A DNA stretch of 26,153 bases. Source: UMGS1002 sp050946195. Lineage in GTDB: Bacteria; Bacillota; Clostridia; Oscillospirales; CAG-272. The stretch covers positions 1 to 26,153 of the forward strand of contig JBMNUI010000024.1 in the NCBI GenBank assembly GCA_050946195.1, in the 5' to 3' direction. Made by a program: the position numbers and the translations under genes. Under the pieces are notes generated by a model. That model was not told the DNA's origin and ran no database searches. It was given only the letters and a program-made list of their open reading frames with translations. Shown in pieces: positions 1-9,029 of this stretch; the first letter of the stretch is position 1, and every line of letters begins with the position of its first letter.

Positions 1-2800
1 CAAGGAATACATTGTCGGCATCGACCGAGACGAGCGAATAGCTCTCGGGCAGCTTACCGCTCCCGTGCCTTGCGGCGACAGGGCGCAGCGGGCGGTTGAG
101 CAGGTAGGCGAGCCTTTGAGTGTCTGACTCGGCAAGGCTGCCGGCGTGGGGGTGGAGCGAATAGGTGAAGACATGGCGGCCTTGGTCGGCGTCGGGGTTC
201 GGGTGGGTCGCGCATTTGATAAGCGAAATGCAAACTGTGTCCCCGTGGACATCGTAACCGTATTTGCAGTCGTTCATGAGGCTGATGCCGTAGCCGCCGT
301 CCGAGAGGTCGGCGTACTTGTGGGCACAGGTTTCAAATTTCATCCGGTCCCACGGGGTGTTCTTGTGGGTCGGTCGCTCGATGCTGCCGAACTGAATGTC
401 GAAGGTCGCGCGGTCGATGTTGACATCTGCCGGGAAGGCGGCGCGCAGCAGCTGGTGATGCTCGTGCCAGTCGGCCTCGGTTTCAAAATCTATGGTCGGG
501 ATGTCGTTGTAGATGCGGATGTTCTGCACTATTGTACTTGAGCCCCACCTGCGCGTGACGCGATACCCGGCGCCCGCCGAATCGGAAAATGGCTCAGCCG
601 ACTCAAGCTGGTCGAGCAGATATACCTTGTCGTCGACATACTGCGAGATATCCCATGCGTCGTATTTATATGGGAAGTCCTCGTGGACGCGCAGCTCGTT
701 GGCCCGCTTCCCCGCGGGAAGCACCTCGCGGCACGCCCTCTTGTCGTAAATGCGCGTGATGGTGTATGTTTGGTCAAATTCTATCAGGAAGAAGTTGTTC
801 TCAAGCCGCCGCTCGCCGATAATGCAGCTTGTTTTCCTTGCCCGGGGGGTCAGCGCGAGCCAGCCCTTGGCAGGGACCGGGCCGACAAAGAACCTGTCCC
901 CGCCGTGCTCGATTATACCCGAGGCGTCAAACGAGTGCGGGTTGAAGACAATGAGCTCCTCGCCGGTTTTGATTCTGTCGGCAAGGACGGACACAGCGTC
1001 ATTTATTATGCCCTCGAGTACCTCGCGAATCTCCTTATATTCACGGTCGGTGACCTCATAGACTTCTTTGATGGAGGAGCCGGGGAGGATGTCGTGGAAC
1101 TGGTTTGTTAGTATCATTTCCCAGGTTTTGCGCAATTGCCCGGCAGGGAAGGGGTGGCCGACGAGCAGCTCGGCCAGGGTTGCGAGAAACTCTGCGTCGA
1201 GCGCGAGAAATTCGGATTTGCGGTTATTTCGCTTGTTTTTGGCTATCGAGGTGTAGGTGCCGCGGTGAAACTCGAGGTATAGTTCACCCCGCCACTCGGG
1301 CACGCGGGGGTTGTTTGCCATCTTCTCCTCGGTGCGGCGAAGGAAGTCGCCGGCAAAGCCTATTTCAATTGCCGTCCCGCCGGGCAGGGCGCGCCTGTGG
1401 CGGCGCAGGGTCTCAAGCATTTCCTCATTAGGTCCGCCGCCTCCGTCGCCGTAGCCGAAGGTGAGCAGTGCCTCGTCGATAACGTCCTTCTGCTGAAACC
1501 TTTCCCATGTGCCGTTTATCTGGGCCGGCGTCGCCTTGCTGTTGTAGGTCGAGGTTTTTGTAGGCTCCTGCCCGAGCTGTTTATTTTGCGCGGTGAGAAA
1601 ATATGCGTTGACGGGCGTGCCGTCGATTCCCCGCCAGACAAAAAGGTCATAGGGCATTTTGTTCAGCTCGTTCCAGCTGATTTTTGAGGTGACAAACCAG
1701 TCGACGCCGCTTTTTCTGAGTATCTGCGGCAGAGCGGCCGAGTAGCCGAAGGCGTCGGGCAGCCAGAGCATGCGGCTCTCAACCCCGAACTCCTCACGGA
1801 AGAACCGCTTGCCGTATATTATCTGCCGGACAAGCGACTCGCCGGAGAGCAGGTTGTTGTCGGACTCCACCCACATCGCGCCTTCGACCTCCCAGCGCCC
1901 GGCGGCTATCATCTCTTTGATTTCGGCGTAGAGTTCCGGGGCTTCCTCCTTTACCGCCTTGTAAAGATAGGCCTGAGAGGACATGAATTTATATTCGGGA
2001 TAACGCTTCATCAGCGCGATGACGGTGGCGAAGCTGCGCTGGGCCTTTTCGCGGGTCTGAGCCACCGTCCATAGCCATGCGATGTCGATGTGCGTGTGGC
2101 CGATGCAGATTACCTTGTGATCTTCAGTGCGGCTTTTTTGGTAGAGCTCGGCCTCAAGGTAAGCGCTTGCACGGGCAGCCGAGGCGAGAAATTCGGGCGA
2201 GCCGGGGATGCGCAGGTCGAGCAGGTTGACCGCGTCGTCGAGAACCCGCAGAATATTTACGTACTCGGAGGTGTAGGCCGGGAGCAGCTCGATGGTCTGC
2301 ACCGGGATGAGTAGGTCGTAATACAGCTTGACAACAGTCTCGTTTACCGCCCGGAGCGAGGGTGTAAAGGTGAGATTGGCCTTCTTCAAGCTTGAATATC
2401 CGTAAAAATAAAGCGTGACTTGCCCCCTGCTCTCAAGGCGCAGCGAATTGTGGTTTCTGTCCAGTCCCTGGAGCATGTTCCCGCAGGCGTCATATACGAT
2501 GAACTGAGGGTTGGTATCGTCCCAGCCGCCGATACTGGTGTTCACAAAGAGGTCGTAGGGTATGCCCGAGTACTCCTCGGGGATTATATATTCGACCTTG
2601 AACCAGGCGTGAGAGTCGGGCTCGGTTCCCCAGATGCCGTTCTTTTCGAAGTCGACAAACTCGCTCTCCTTCGGGGGAGTGTTGTTTGATTTATATCCGC
2701 AGGGACAAATGGCGATGTTAATCGGAGTTTTGATTTCGGTCCAACGGAGCGGAGAGATTATTTCGGTGACTCGCTTTACCTTCTTATGGGTGAATTCCAT
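1..2800 (-). CDS. GH38 alpha-mannosidase (3' end lost at the window edge)
   Basis: The reverse strand is open from an ATG at 2800 to the left edge, giving about 933 residues with no stop, so the C-terminal end is missing. Family members of this architecture are roughly 1,000-1,050 residues. Retaining GH38 enzymes hydrolyse alpha-mannosides using a zinc-bound nucleophilic Asp. Visible motifs are HTHIDIAWLW (zinc ligands H237 and D239), WLPDAFGY (nucleophile D349), FHDILPG (zinc ligand H569) and a FGYGDGGGGP loop. Residues 1 to about 220 form the ancillary N-terminal region typical of MAN2C1-like bacterial enzymes. No signal peptide is seen, so it probably acts in the cytoplasm on imported glycans. 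The start is supported by a GAGGGG sequence 7-9 bases upstream and by a near-consensus promoter. It is transcribed away from the other carbohydrate genes. Family assignment is secure; linkage specificity is not. Confidence 0.95.
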   Translation of the reverse strand, partial: MEFTHKKVKRVTEIISPLRWTEIKTPINIAICPCGYKSNNTPPKESEFVDFEKNGIWGTEPDSHAWFKVEYIIPEEYSGIPYDLFVNTSIGGWDDTNPQFIVYDACGNMLQGLDRNHNSLRLESRGQVTLYFYGYSSLKKANLTFTPSLRAVNETVVKLYYDLLIPVQTIELLPAYTSEYVNILRVLDDAVNLLDLRIPGSPEFLASAARASAYLEAELYQKSRTEDHKVICIGHTHIDIAWLWTVAQTREKAQRSFATVIALMKRYPEYKFMSSQAYLYKAVKEEAPELYAEIKEMIAAGRWEVEGAMWVESDNNLLSGESLVRQIIYGKRFFREEFGVESRMLWLPDAFGYSAALPQILRKSGVDWFVTSKISWNELNKMPYDLFVWRGIDGTPVNAYFLTAQNKQLGQEPTKTSTYNSKATPAQINGTWERFQQKDVIDEALLTFGYGDGGGGPNEEMLETLRRHRRALPGGTAIEIGFAGDFLRRTEEKMANNPRVPEWRGELYLEFHRGTYTSIAKNKRNNRKSEFLALDAEFLATLAELLVGHPFPAGQLRKTWEMILTNQFHDILPGSSIKEVYEVTDREYKEIREVLEGIINDAVSVLADRIKTGEELIVFNPHSFDASGIIEHGGDRFFVGPVPAKGWLALTPRARKTSCIIGERRLENNFFLIEFDQTYTITRIYDKRACREVLPAGKRANELRVHEDFPYKYDAWDISQYVDDKVYLLDQLESAEPFSDSAGAGYRVTRRWGSSTIVQNIRIYNDIPTIDFETEADWHEHHQLLRAAFPADVNIDRATFDIQFGSIERPTHKNTPWDRMKFETCAHKYADLSDGGYGISLMNDCKYGYDVHGDTVCISLIKCATHPNPDADQGRHVFTYSLHPHAGSLAESDTQRLAYLLNRPLRPVAARHGSGKLPESYSLVSVDADNVFL

Positions 2801-2835
2801 TTTGTTGCCCCTCTAATATAAATTGTTCAATGGTT

Positions 2836-2864
2836 ATTATACATAAGAAAGCTTATTATATCAA
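2836..2864 (-). promoter_or_regulatory. sigma-A promoter of the alpha-mannosidase gene
   Basis: On the minus strand a -35 TTGATA (2864-2859) is followed by a 17-base spacer and a perfect -10 TATAAT (2841-2836). Position and direction fit transcription of the GH38 gene starting at 2800. Confidence 0.8.
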
Positions 2865-2900
2865 GTGAAATGGGAGATAAATTGGTTTAGAATTTCATAA

Positions 2901-3209
2901 TGCGAGTCTTCTGTTTTCTACGACGGAAGCCGGCGTTTGCGCCCTTACGGGGTGCTTTGCTCACTCGGGGTGCTGAGAAAGACCGACTCGTCAATTGATC
3001 TTTCTATTCTGAAAAACAACACGCTGATACACATGCTGAACTTCCCCTACGGCAAGTATGAAGCGTTTGACGAGCTTCTCGGTTACATAAAGAGCGGGCA
3101 GATAAATCCCAGGGACTTTTACTCGCATGTCATGCCGCTTGAATCGGCAGCCGAGGCCATGCGGCTGGTGCTTGAGAAAAAAGTACTAAAAGTCATTCTA
3201 ACAGTGTAA
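2901..3209 (+). pseudogene. C-terminal remnant of a zinc-type alcohol dehydrogenase (MDR family)
   Basis: From about 2922 the frame ending at 3209 reads like the last ~95 residues of a medium-chain zinc-dependent dehydrogenase (threonine/sorbitol dehydrogenase type). It has LRPYGVLCSLGVL, matching the end of the Rossmann domain (usually LRPGGxxxxxG), and ends with the family's closing pattern YSHVMPLESAAEAMRLVLEK. The N-terminal catalytic zinc domain and most of the NAD domain are absent; a full enzyme is about 340-350 residues. The frame is closed by TAA at 2898-2900, and no plausible start with a ribosome binding site exists (only a TTG at 2937). The ~80 bases between this scrap and the mannosidase promoter show no more of the gene. 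I infer a deletion relic that kept its original terminator. Confidence 0.8.
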
Positions 3210-3256
3210 AAGTGAGGCACCCTGCGCAACTTGCGCAGAGTGCCTCACTTGTTTTC
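3210..3256 (+). terminator. Rho-independent terminator after the dehydrogenase remnant
   Basis: AAGTGAGGCA (3210-3219) pairs exactly with TGCCTCACTT (3241-3250). An inner stem, CTGCGCAA with TTGCGCAG, extends the hairpin, and GTTTTC follows. Confidence 0.75.
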
Positions 3257-3270
3257 GTGCCCTGTTTCTA

Positions 3271-3298
3271 TTGCATTTTTTTTCATTTCTGGTATAAT
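3271..3298 (+). promoter_or_regulatory. sigma-A promoter with extended -10 for the 3354-7098 operon
   Basis: TTGCAT (3271-3276), a 16-base T-rich spacer, then TATAAT (3293-3298) preceded by TGG, an extended -10. It lies 55 bases upstream of the first gene of a three-gene plus-strand run and just after the preceding terminator. Confidence 0.75.
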
Positions 3299-3353
3299 CG
3301 GATTGTCCCGACAGCCAAAAGACCGACGGTTCTAATAGATGAGGGATTAAATC

Positions 3354-4355
3354 ATGAAAACATTTATTGCAGTCAAAAAGGGAAATACGAGAGATTCTTT
3401 TCTGACACGGGAGAATATCGAGCTGCTCGGAAGCTTCGGGGAAATCCGCGAGGCAGGCGATGTTCTTGACGAAGATAGTGTTGCCTTGTCAATCACAGAT
3501 TCCGAGGTCTATCTGACCTGCTGGGGGTCACCCCGGCTGAGCAAAAAAATCCTTGACGCCGCCCCGAACCTCGTGCTTCTGGCTCATCTTGGCGGCACTG
3601 TTGCACCTTATGTGTCGGATGAGTTGTGGAAAAGGGGAATTAAAGTCATCTCGGGCAACGAGTTTCTGGCCGAGTCTACCGCCGAGGGCGCATTGGCCTA
3701 CATACTTGCGGCACAGCGCGACATTCCGCGATACAGCACCGACTTAAAAGAAAAGCGCCTCTGGAAAAAAGCCGATGCACAAAACTACAGCCTCATCGGT
3801 AAAACCGTAGGAGTTGTCAGCTACGGGGCTGTGGCAAAAAAATTTGTCAGGATGCTTCAGCCCTTCAGGGTGAGAATCCTTGTCTATGATATTATTCCGC
3901 TGTCAGAAGTTGAAAAGGTGAAATACGGCATTGAGCAGGTGCCGCTCGACAAACTGTTTTCAGACTCAGACATTATCAGCGTGCATACTCCGCTGACACA
4001 ATCAACCCGACGCCTGATTGGCAGGGAACTGTTTGAGAAGATGAAACCGGGCGCGCTCTTTGTCAATACTGCGCGGGGGGAGGTAATCGACCAGGGCGCA
4101 CTCGAAGAGGTGCTTGCCGCCGGGAAAATAAGGGCGGTGCTTGATGTGTTCGAGAAAGAACCGCCCCCGCCGGAATGCCGGCTTTATTCTCTTCCGAATG
4201 TTATGATGATGCCCCACATGGCAGGTCCGACAACCGACCTTCGCCCGAAAATTGCCGCCGCCCTCATCCGTGAATGTCACGAATTTATTGACCTCAGCGT
4301 CCCGCTGAGACACGAGATAAAAATGCAACAGGCAGAGAATATGTCCGAACACTGA
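3354..4355 (+). CDS. D-isomer-specific 2-hydroxyacid dehydrogenase family protein
   Basis: This 333-residue protein has the two-domain 2-hydroxyacid dehydrogenase layout (phosphoglycerate dehydrogenase/hydroxypyruvate reductase type), which catalyses NAD(P)-dependent interconversion of 2-hydroxyacids and 2-ketoacids. Catalytic residues appear intact: R241 in NTARGEVID, E269 in LDVFEKEP and H288 in PHMAG. The dinucleotide loop is unusual: where the family has GxGxxG, this protein has S156-Y-G158-A-V-A161, so two of three glycines are replaced. D179 after the second strand suggests NAD rather than NADP. The start is supported by GAGGG nine bases upstream. It is the first gene of an operon with a heparinase-like protein and a sugar isomerase, so it may process a 2-keto or 2-hydroxy sugar acid. 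Substrate is unknown. Confidence 0.88.
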   Translation: MKTFIAVKKGNTRDSFLTRENIELLGSFGEIREAGDVLDEDSVALSITDSEVYLTCWGSPRLSKKILDAAPNLVLLAHLGGTVAPYVSDELWKRGIKVISGNEFLAESTAEGALAYILAAQRDIPRYSTDLKEKRLWKKADAQNYSLIGKTVGVVSYGAVAKKFVRMLQPFRVRILVYDIIPLSEVEKVKYGIEQVPLDKLFSDSDIISVHTPLTQSTRRLIGRELFEKMKPGALFVNTARGEVIDQGALEEVLAAGKIRAVLDVFEKEPPPPECRLYSLPNVMMMPHMAGPTTDLRPKIAAALIRECHEFIDLSVPLRHEIKMQQAENMSEH

Positions 4356-4367
4356 CGGAGGCAAAAG

Positions 4368-6269
4368 ATGCTTGAGTCTTCATACAAAAAGCCTTATATA
4401 ACCCCGCCGGGCGAGCATCCGAGACTTATGCTCAGAGCCCGCGACCTGCCGAGGATCAGAGAAAATCTGACTCTCAGGGAAAACGCCGAGGCTGTGCTGA
4501 TTTATGAATATTTGTGTTCCTATCCTGTATCGGGTCTGGGAGCGACTCCCGAGTATTCAACCTACAATCTTGCCGAAGTCCTTGCCGCAGAGGCGCTTGC
4601 CTTCCGTGCGCTGCTCTCGGGGAAGAAGACCGATGCCGAGGCTGCAATTGAGACAATCAACTTTCTCCTTGACCGCTTTGAGGTCAGAAGAGGGAATATG
4701 GCGGCGCGTTGGGCCGGGCATCTGATATTTGTCGCGGCGGAGGTTTACGACTGGTGCTATTCGTTTATCTCAAAAGAACTGAAGGAGAAAATGATAGCCG
4801 ACTGCGAGAGGATTGCTGCCTTATATTTTGAAATGAAATACCCGCCGGTAAAGCAGACCGCCATATCGGGTCACGGTACCGAGGCGCAGCTTCTGCGCGA
4901 CCTGTTGGCTTTTTCGGTTGCCGTTTATGACGAAAGACCCGATATCTATATTTTTTGCGCCGGAAGAATACTTGACGAATATGTGCCGCAGGTTCGCGCC
5001 TATCTTGCGGGCGGTGCTCACTGTCAGGGGCCGTCCTACGGCAGTTATCGCTGGGTAAGCCTTGCCTGGGCGGAGCTTATTTTCTATACGATGTCGGGGC
5101 AAAATGTGTTCGGGTGCCTTGAGAGCACATCCGATTGGTTTATTTATATGACCCGTCCCGACGGTGAGGCCGTCCGCCTTGGCGATGATTTTAATGAAAC
5201 CAAAGCCGAATACAACCGGCGCGCGCCCTTCACCGTCCCCTTCTTCTTTGCATATGTACTGACCGGAAGGGAAGATTTTTACAGTCTTTTCAGCTCGGGC
5301 ATGTATCCTGAATTTCTGCTACCGGTCCATCGCGGGATGGACTATTACAGAGAAGGCTCCTGGGGCGAGGGTTTGCTCTCGCCGGTCAGCATACTGATTT
5401 TTGACCGGCTGAGCGGAAAAAAGGACGCACCGAGGCTTGAGGCTTGCAGATATTTCGGCTCTCCCGTGGGGCAGACGGTTTTCAGGGCCGACGATACCCA
5501 TGTTATGCTTAAAATCGGGGAACTCTGGGGCGCGAATCATGACCATCTGGACACCGGCTGCTTTCAGCTTTTTTACGGTGCGCCGCTTCTGACCGATTCT
5601 GGGGTGTATGACAGTTACCACAGCCCCCACCGCCAGAATTACCTGATACGCACCTCGGCACACAACTGCATTACGGTAGAACTGCTTGACAATTCGGATA
5701 ATTCCGACACAAAAAACCGCGGAGGCACCCGCCTGCCGGCAGGCGGCAAGGAGCCGAAGAACATCGAGGATTTTTGGTCCGACGAATACCGCATGGCTTA
5801 TGTCATATCCCACAGCGAAAGCGAGGACGGGTGTGAAATTGTCGGCGACTTGACTCCCGCATACCGCCATACATGCAAGAGGGTTATAAGGACAATGGCT
5901 TATAACCATAAGGAACGCACGCTTACGGTAAAGGATGAAATCACAGCGCTTCTGCCCCAAAACAAAAAAACCTTTCACCTTCATTGCCAGACAGAACCCG
6001 AAATCAAAGGCAATACGATAATAATAAAAAACAAAGTGTATGTGGCAACCTGCAGGGTGATTTTGCCGGCGGATGCTAAAATTAATGCTGTCGGCGGAGA
6101 GGGGCGTCAGTTTGAGGTAGACGGTAAAAACTATCCCCCCGAGCCTCCTTACACTGCCGAGGAAGGCTGGGGAGATATCCGCATATCTCCCGCTGCCCAG
6201 AATTTAACCGACGTGTTCCTGATTGAAATCAAGGCAACCAAAGAACACAGTTTAAAAAGACTACCGTGA
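4368..6269 (+). CDS. heparinase II/III family protein
   Basis: This 633-residue protein matches the heparinase II/III-like family (PL12/PL15/PL17-type fold): an N-terminal alpha-helical toroid and a C-terminal beta-sandwich. Supporting motifs are SGHGTE (168-172), GPSYGSYR (221-228, with Tyr residues where the catalytic Tyr usually lies) and ANHDHLDTG (389-397), followed by a strand and the DSGVYDSYHSPHRQNY segment characteristic of the beta-sandwich. The fold is used by polysaccharide lyases that beta-eliminate uronic-acid linkages, though many relatives are uncharacterised. No signal peptide is present, suggesting an intracellular oligosaccharide lyase. CGGAGG lies just upstream of the ATG, 12 bases after the previous stop, and the next gene follows 13 bases later, so the three genes are cotranscribed. 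Confidence 0.88.
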   Translation: MLESSYKKPYITPPGEHPRLMLRARDLPRIRENLTLRENAEAVLIYEYLCSYPVSGLGATPEYSTYNLAEVLAAEALAFRALLSGKKTDAEAAIETINFLLDRFEVRRGNMAARWAGHLIFVAAEVYDWCYSFISKELKEKMIADCERIAALYFEMKYPPVKQTAISGHGTEAQLLRDLLAFSVAVYDERPDIYIFCAGRILDEYVPQVRAYLAGGAHCQGPSYGSYRWVSLAWAELIFYTMSGQNVFGCLESTSDWFIYMTRPDGEAVRLGDDFNETKAEYNRRAPFTVPFFFAYVLTGREDFYSLFSSGMYPEFLLPVHRGMDYYREGSWGEGLLSPVSILIFDRLSGKKDAPRLEACRYFGSPVGQTVFRADDTHVMLKIGELWGANHDHLDTGCFQLFYGAPLLTDSGVYDSYHSPHRQNYLIRTSAHNCITVELLDNSDNSDTKNRGGTRLPAGGKEPKNIEDFWSDEYRMAYVISHSESEDGCEIVGDLTPAYRHTCKRVIRTMAYNHKERTLTVKDEITALLPQNKKTFHLHCQTEPEIKGNTIIIKNKVYVATCRVILPADAKINAVGGEGRQFEVDGKNYPPEPPYTAEEGWGDIRISPAAQNLTDVFLIEIKATKEHSLKRLP

Positions 6270-6282
6270 AGGCGGACAATAT

Positions 6283-7098
6283 ATGAAACTTGCTTTTTCA
6301 ACTCTCGGTTGCGCCTCAAGAAGCTTTGAGGATATAGTCTGCTGTGCCGAAAAGTACTCTGTCGGCGGCCTTGAAATAAGAGGCATAAACGGCAGGATGA
6401 ATGTCTCTGAACTCTCGTGCTTTTCCCCCGAAAATGCAGAGAGCAGCAAGAAGCTGCTTGCACAAAAACAGATAGAGCTTGTTTGCCTCGGCACATCCTG
6501 CAGCTTTCATGACGAAAAAAAACTTGAGGATGCAATGCTTGAGGGACGCTCGGCAATTGATGTATGCCGCAGAATGGGAACCCCCGCCATAAGGGTGTTC
6601 GGGGACAGAGTAAAATCGCCTTCAGTCCTGCGCAGCACCACCGAACGTGTCGCCACAAGTATTGACGGGCTCTGCGAATATGCGGCTACATATGGCGTGT
6701 CGGTGTTCCTTGAGGTCCACGGGGATTTCAACAGAGCCGAGACGCTCATGCCGGTGGTGGAGGGGAATCAAAAACATAAAAATTTCGGCCTTATCTGGGA
6801 CGTGATGCACACCGACAGGATATACGGCGACAACTGGAGGGCTTTTTATGATTTATTCAGACCTTACATAAAGCATGTTCATATCAAGGACGGCATCCGG
6901 GTAAAAAATGACGCCAAACCCGTGCTTACCCTTATCGGAGAAGGGGATATCCCGCTTGAGGAAATAATATTTACTCTGAGGTCCGACGGGTATGACGGCT
7001 GGTATTCGCTTGAGTGGGAAAAGCACTGGCACCCCGAGCTGCCCGAAATTGAGTGTGCGCTGCCCGGATTTGTTGAGCTTATGAAAAAGTTCGGTTGA
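6283..7098 (+). CDS. sugar phosphate isomerase/epimerase (xylose isomerase-like TIM barrel)
   Basis: This 271-residue protein has the AP-endonuclease-2/xylose-isomerase-like barrel of sugar and inositol-catabolic isomerases and epimerases. Putative metal ligands sit at the ends of successive strands: E144 (FLEVHGD), D173/H176 (IWDVMH), H200 (HVHIKDG) and E244 (YSLEWEKHW). The GEGDIPLEEII stretch is typical of the family. AAGGCGG is the ribosome binding site, seven bases before the ATG, and the gene lies 13 bases behind the heparinase-like gene. It ends 15 bases before the stop of the convergent GH127 gene, with no obvious terminator between them, so transcripts may overlap. Exact sugar substrate cannot be read from sequence. 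Confidence 0.88.
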   Translation: MKLAFSTLGCASRSFEDIVCCAEKYSVGGLEIRGINGRMNVSELSCFSPENAESSKKLLAQKQIELVCLGTSCSFHDEKKLEDAMLEGRSAIDVCRRMGTPAIRVFGDRVKSPSVLRSTTERVATSIDGLCEYAATYGVSVFLEVHGDFNRAETLMPVVEGNQKHKNFGLIWDVMHTDRIYGDNWRAFYDLFRPYIKHVHIKDGIRVKNDAKPVLTLIGEGDIPLEEIIFTLRSDGYDGWYSLEWEKHWHPELPEIECALPGFVELMKKFG

Positions 7099-7113
7099 AG
7101 CCAAAATCTTTAT

Positions 7114-8934
7114 TCAGTCTCCGATCGGCAGCCAAACCACCATGTCGGTCTTCCCGCGGTTTTCCATTGCAAAATATGGAATCAGGTGAATCCGGCAGCG
7201 AATACCTCTGTCGGTGAGGTCGGGGTAGAGATCATCACCCTCTGCTCTGAGATACCCGTTTGCGCTTATGGTAGGAACGCCGAATTCGGCATTACTGCCT
7301 TCTTTAAAATCAGGCATGCGCGAGATCGTGCGGGCAAAAACCTTATTTTCATTGTCAATCCCTTCGGCGCAGTAGACCAGTGGCCCGCGCATGACCGCCG
7401 CCTTGCCGGCACAATCGGCATTGCGGGGGTCTGCCGAAACAAGCCTCGCAGGCATGTCAAAGTAAAGCGAAACAGTCTGCGGGTTATCGAAAATTAGACA
7501 CCTGTTTTCTTTCCTTGCAGGAGTATCGGTTGCATATGACCTGCACCATGCCGGAATCCTGACTGACAGGCGCTTGACGCCCCGGCAAATGATACTTACT
7601 TTCCCGGATGCCGGGAAGTCGGTTTTCATTGTTATCGTCGCATTGCCTGATTTTGCTTCACAGTCTGCGAACTGCCAGATTGAAACGCTCCCCTCGCCGT
7701 CGTTGGTAATTATGTATTTGCCGACCGAAGGCAGAAGCCTGCAGATATTGGGCGGACAGCAGGAGCAACTGAAAATTTCCGAGCGGGTAATGCTCGGGAA
7801 ACGATCACGTTTTGTGGTTGAGGTGTTGCGGTAACGGTCGGAGACCCGGAATTCGAGCGGATTCTCATAAAAGAATTTTGAACCATCAAGCGAAATGCCC
7901 GAAAGAATCCCGTTATATAGTTCCCTTTCAATAGTATCGGCATACTCCGCCGCGTTTTCGGGGTCAAGCTGCATCATGCGATGACAGAAAAAGACCATTC
8001 CAACAGAGGCGCAGGTTTCGGCATAAGCGGTTCTGTTGGGAAGATCATACGGCAGGGTAAAGGCTTCTCCGGTTGGGGTGGAGCCCAGTCCGCCGGTGAT
8101 ATACATCTTCCGCCGGGTAATATCGCGATACAGATCAATACAGGCCGATTTTAATGACTCGTCTCCCGTGACAATCGCCGCGTCGGCCATAGCGGTGTAA
8201 AGGTAAAGCGCCCGTACGGCGTGGCCTGCCGCTTCGCGCTGCTCCCGAACAGGCAAGTGGGACTGATTATATGCCCTGTTCTCGGTCTGCTCTGCAAAGT
8301 CAATTTCGTTGTTGCCCCGCATCTCGAGGAAATATAAGGCGAGTCTGAGATACTTTTCATTTTTTGTCGCGCAATACATCCTAAACAATGCCAGCTCGAT
8401 TTCTTCATGCCCCGGCGTGAGAAAGGCCGCCGATTTTTCAATCCGGAAGACCCTGTCGATAAGGTCAGCATATTTCTCCATAATTGAAATGAAGCGCAAA
8501 GAGCCGGTCAGTTCATAATAGGCGACAGCCGCCTCCATCAGATGCCCCGCACAATAAAGCTCGTGCTTTGAGCGGTTCGAAAAGCGCTTTCCGGGCTCAA
8601 CCCGCTGGAAATACAGGTTGAAATAGCCGTCCTCGGCCTGATAACGCTCAATTTGGTCAATGAGGGTCTCAACCTTTTTGAGCAACTCCGGGTCGGGGTG
8701 CTTTATCATCTGGTAGCAGGCGCCTTCCATCCACTTTGCAACATCAGAATCCCAGAATATATGCGGCGGCCGGTTTTCTGGGTAAGGTGTGCTGAAATCA
8801 AATGCTCCGATTCTCCCGCTGGCAGAGAACTGCGAGTAAACCGCCGGAATTGTCCTCTCCCGGCAGAGTTTCTGCTTCTGAGCCCAGAATCCGCCGTTCA
8901 TTGTAATGTCGTCAAGTGAAATCTCTTTTCTCAT
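7114..8934 (-). CDS. GH127 beta-L-arabinofuranosidase-like protein (DUF1680)
   Basis: This 606-residue protein carries the GH127 (alpha/alpha)6-barrel signatures, including NGGFWAQ near the start, HIFWDSDVAKWMEG (58-71) and EDGYFNLYF (101-109). The family's zinc/cysteine active site (Glu-Cys plus Cys-Cys in the characterised Bifidobacterium enzyme HypBA1) is conserved: E306 and C308 in YAETCAS, and C392-C393 in SCSCCPPNIC. One of these cysteines is the known nucleophile. Known members release L-arabinofuranose from beta-linked arabino-oligosaccharides. No signal peptide is seen. GGAGGG precedes the ATG at 8934, and a promoter lies directly upstream. It converges on the sugar isomerase gene. 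Family is confident; arabinose specificity is inferred, as many DUF1680 members are untested. Confidence 0.9.
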   Translation of the reverse strand: MRKEISLDDITMNGGFWAQKQKLCRERTIPAVYSQFSASGRIGAFDFSTPYPENRPPHIFWDSDVAKWMEGACYQMIKHPDPELLKKVETLIDQIERYQAEDGYFNLYFQRVEPGKRFSNRSKHELYCAGHLMEAAVAYYELTGSLRFISIMEKYADLIDRVFRIEKSAAFLTPGHEEIELALFRMYCATKNEKYLRLALYFLEMRGNNEIDFAEQTENRAYNQSHLPVREQREAAGHAVRALYLYTAMADAAIVTGDESLKSACIDLYRDITRRKMYITGGLGSTPTGEAFTLPYDLPNRTAYAETCASVGMVFFCHRMMQLDPENAAEYADTIERELYNGILSGISLDGSKFFYENPLEFRVSDRYRNTSTTKRDRFPSITRSEIFSCSCCPPNICRLLPSVGKYIITNDGEGSVSIWQFADCEAKSGNATITMKTDFPASGKVSIICRGVKRLSVRIPAWCRSYATDTPARKENRCLIFDNPQTVSLYFDMPARLVSADPRNADCAGKAAVMRGPLVYCAEGIDNENKVFARTISRMPDFKEGSNAEFGVPTISANGYLRAEGDDLYPDLTDRGIRCRIHLIPYFAMENRGKTDMVVWLPIGD

Positions 8935-8963
8935 TTTTCCCTCCGTCCTGAAGATTGCCTTTT

Positions 8964-8992
8964 ATTGTAACAGGTTTTCTGGCATTAAACAA
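8964..8992 (-). promoter_or_regulatory. promoter of the GH127 gene
   Basis: Minus strand: -35 TTGTTT (8992-8987), a 17-base spacer and -10 TACAAT (8969-8964), 30 bases upstream of the ATG. Confidence 0.65.
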
Positions 8993-9029
8993 GTATTAAC
9001 AAGGACAAAAACCGAAAAGAATAATGCCG

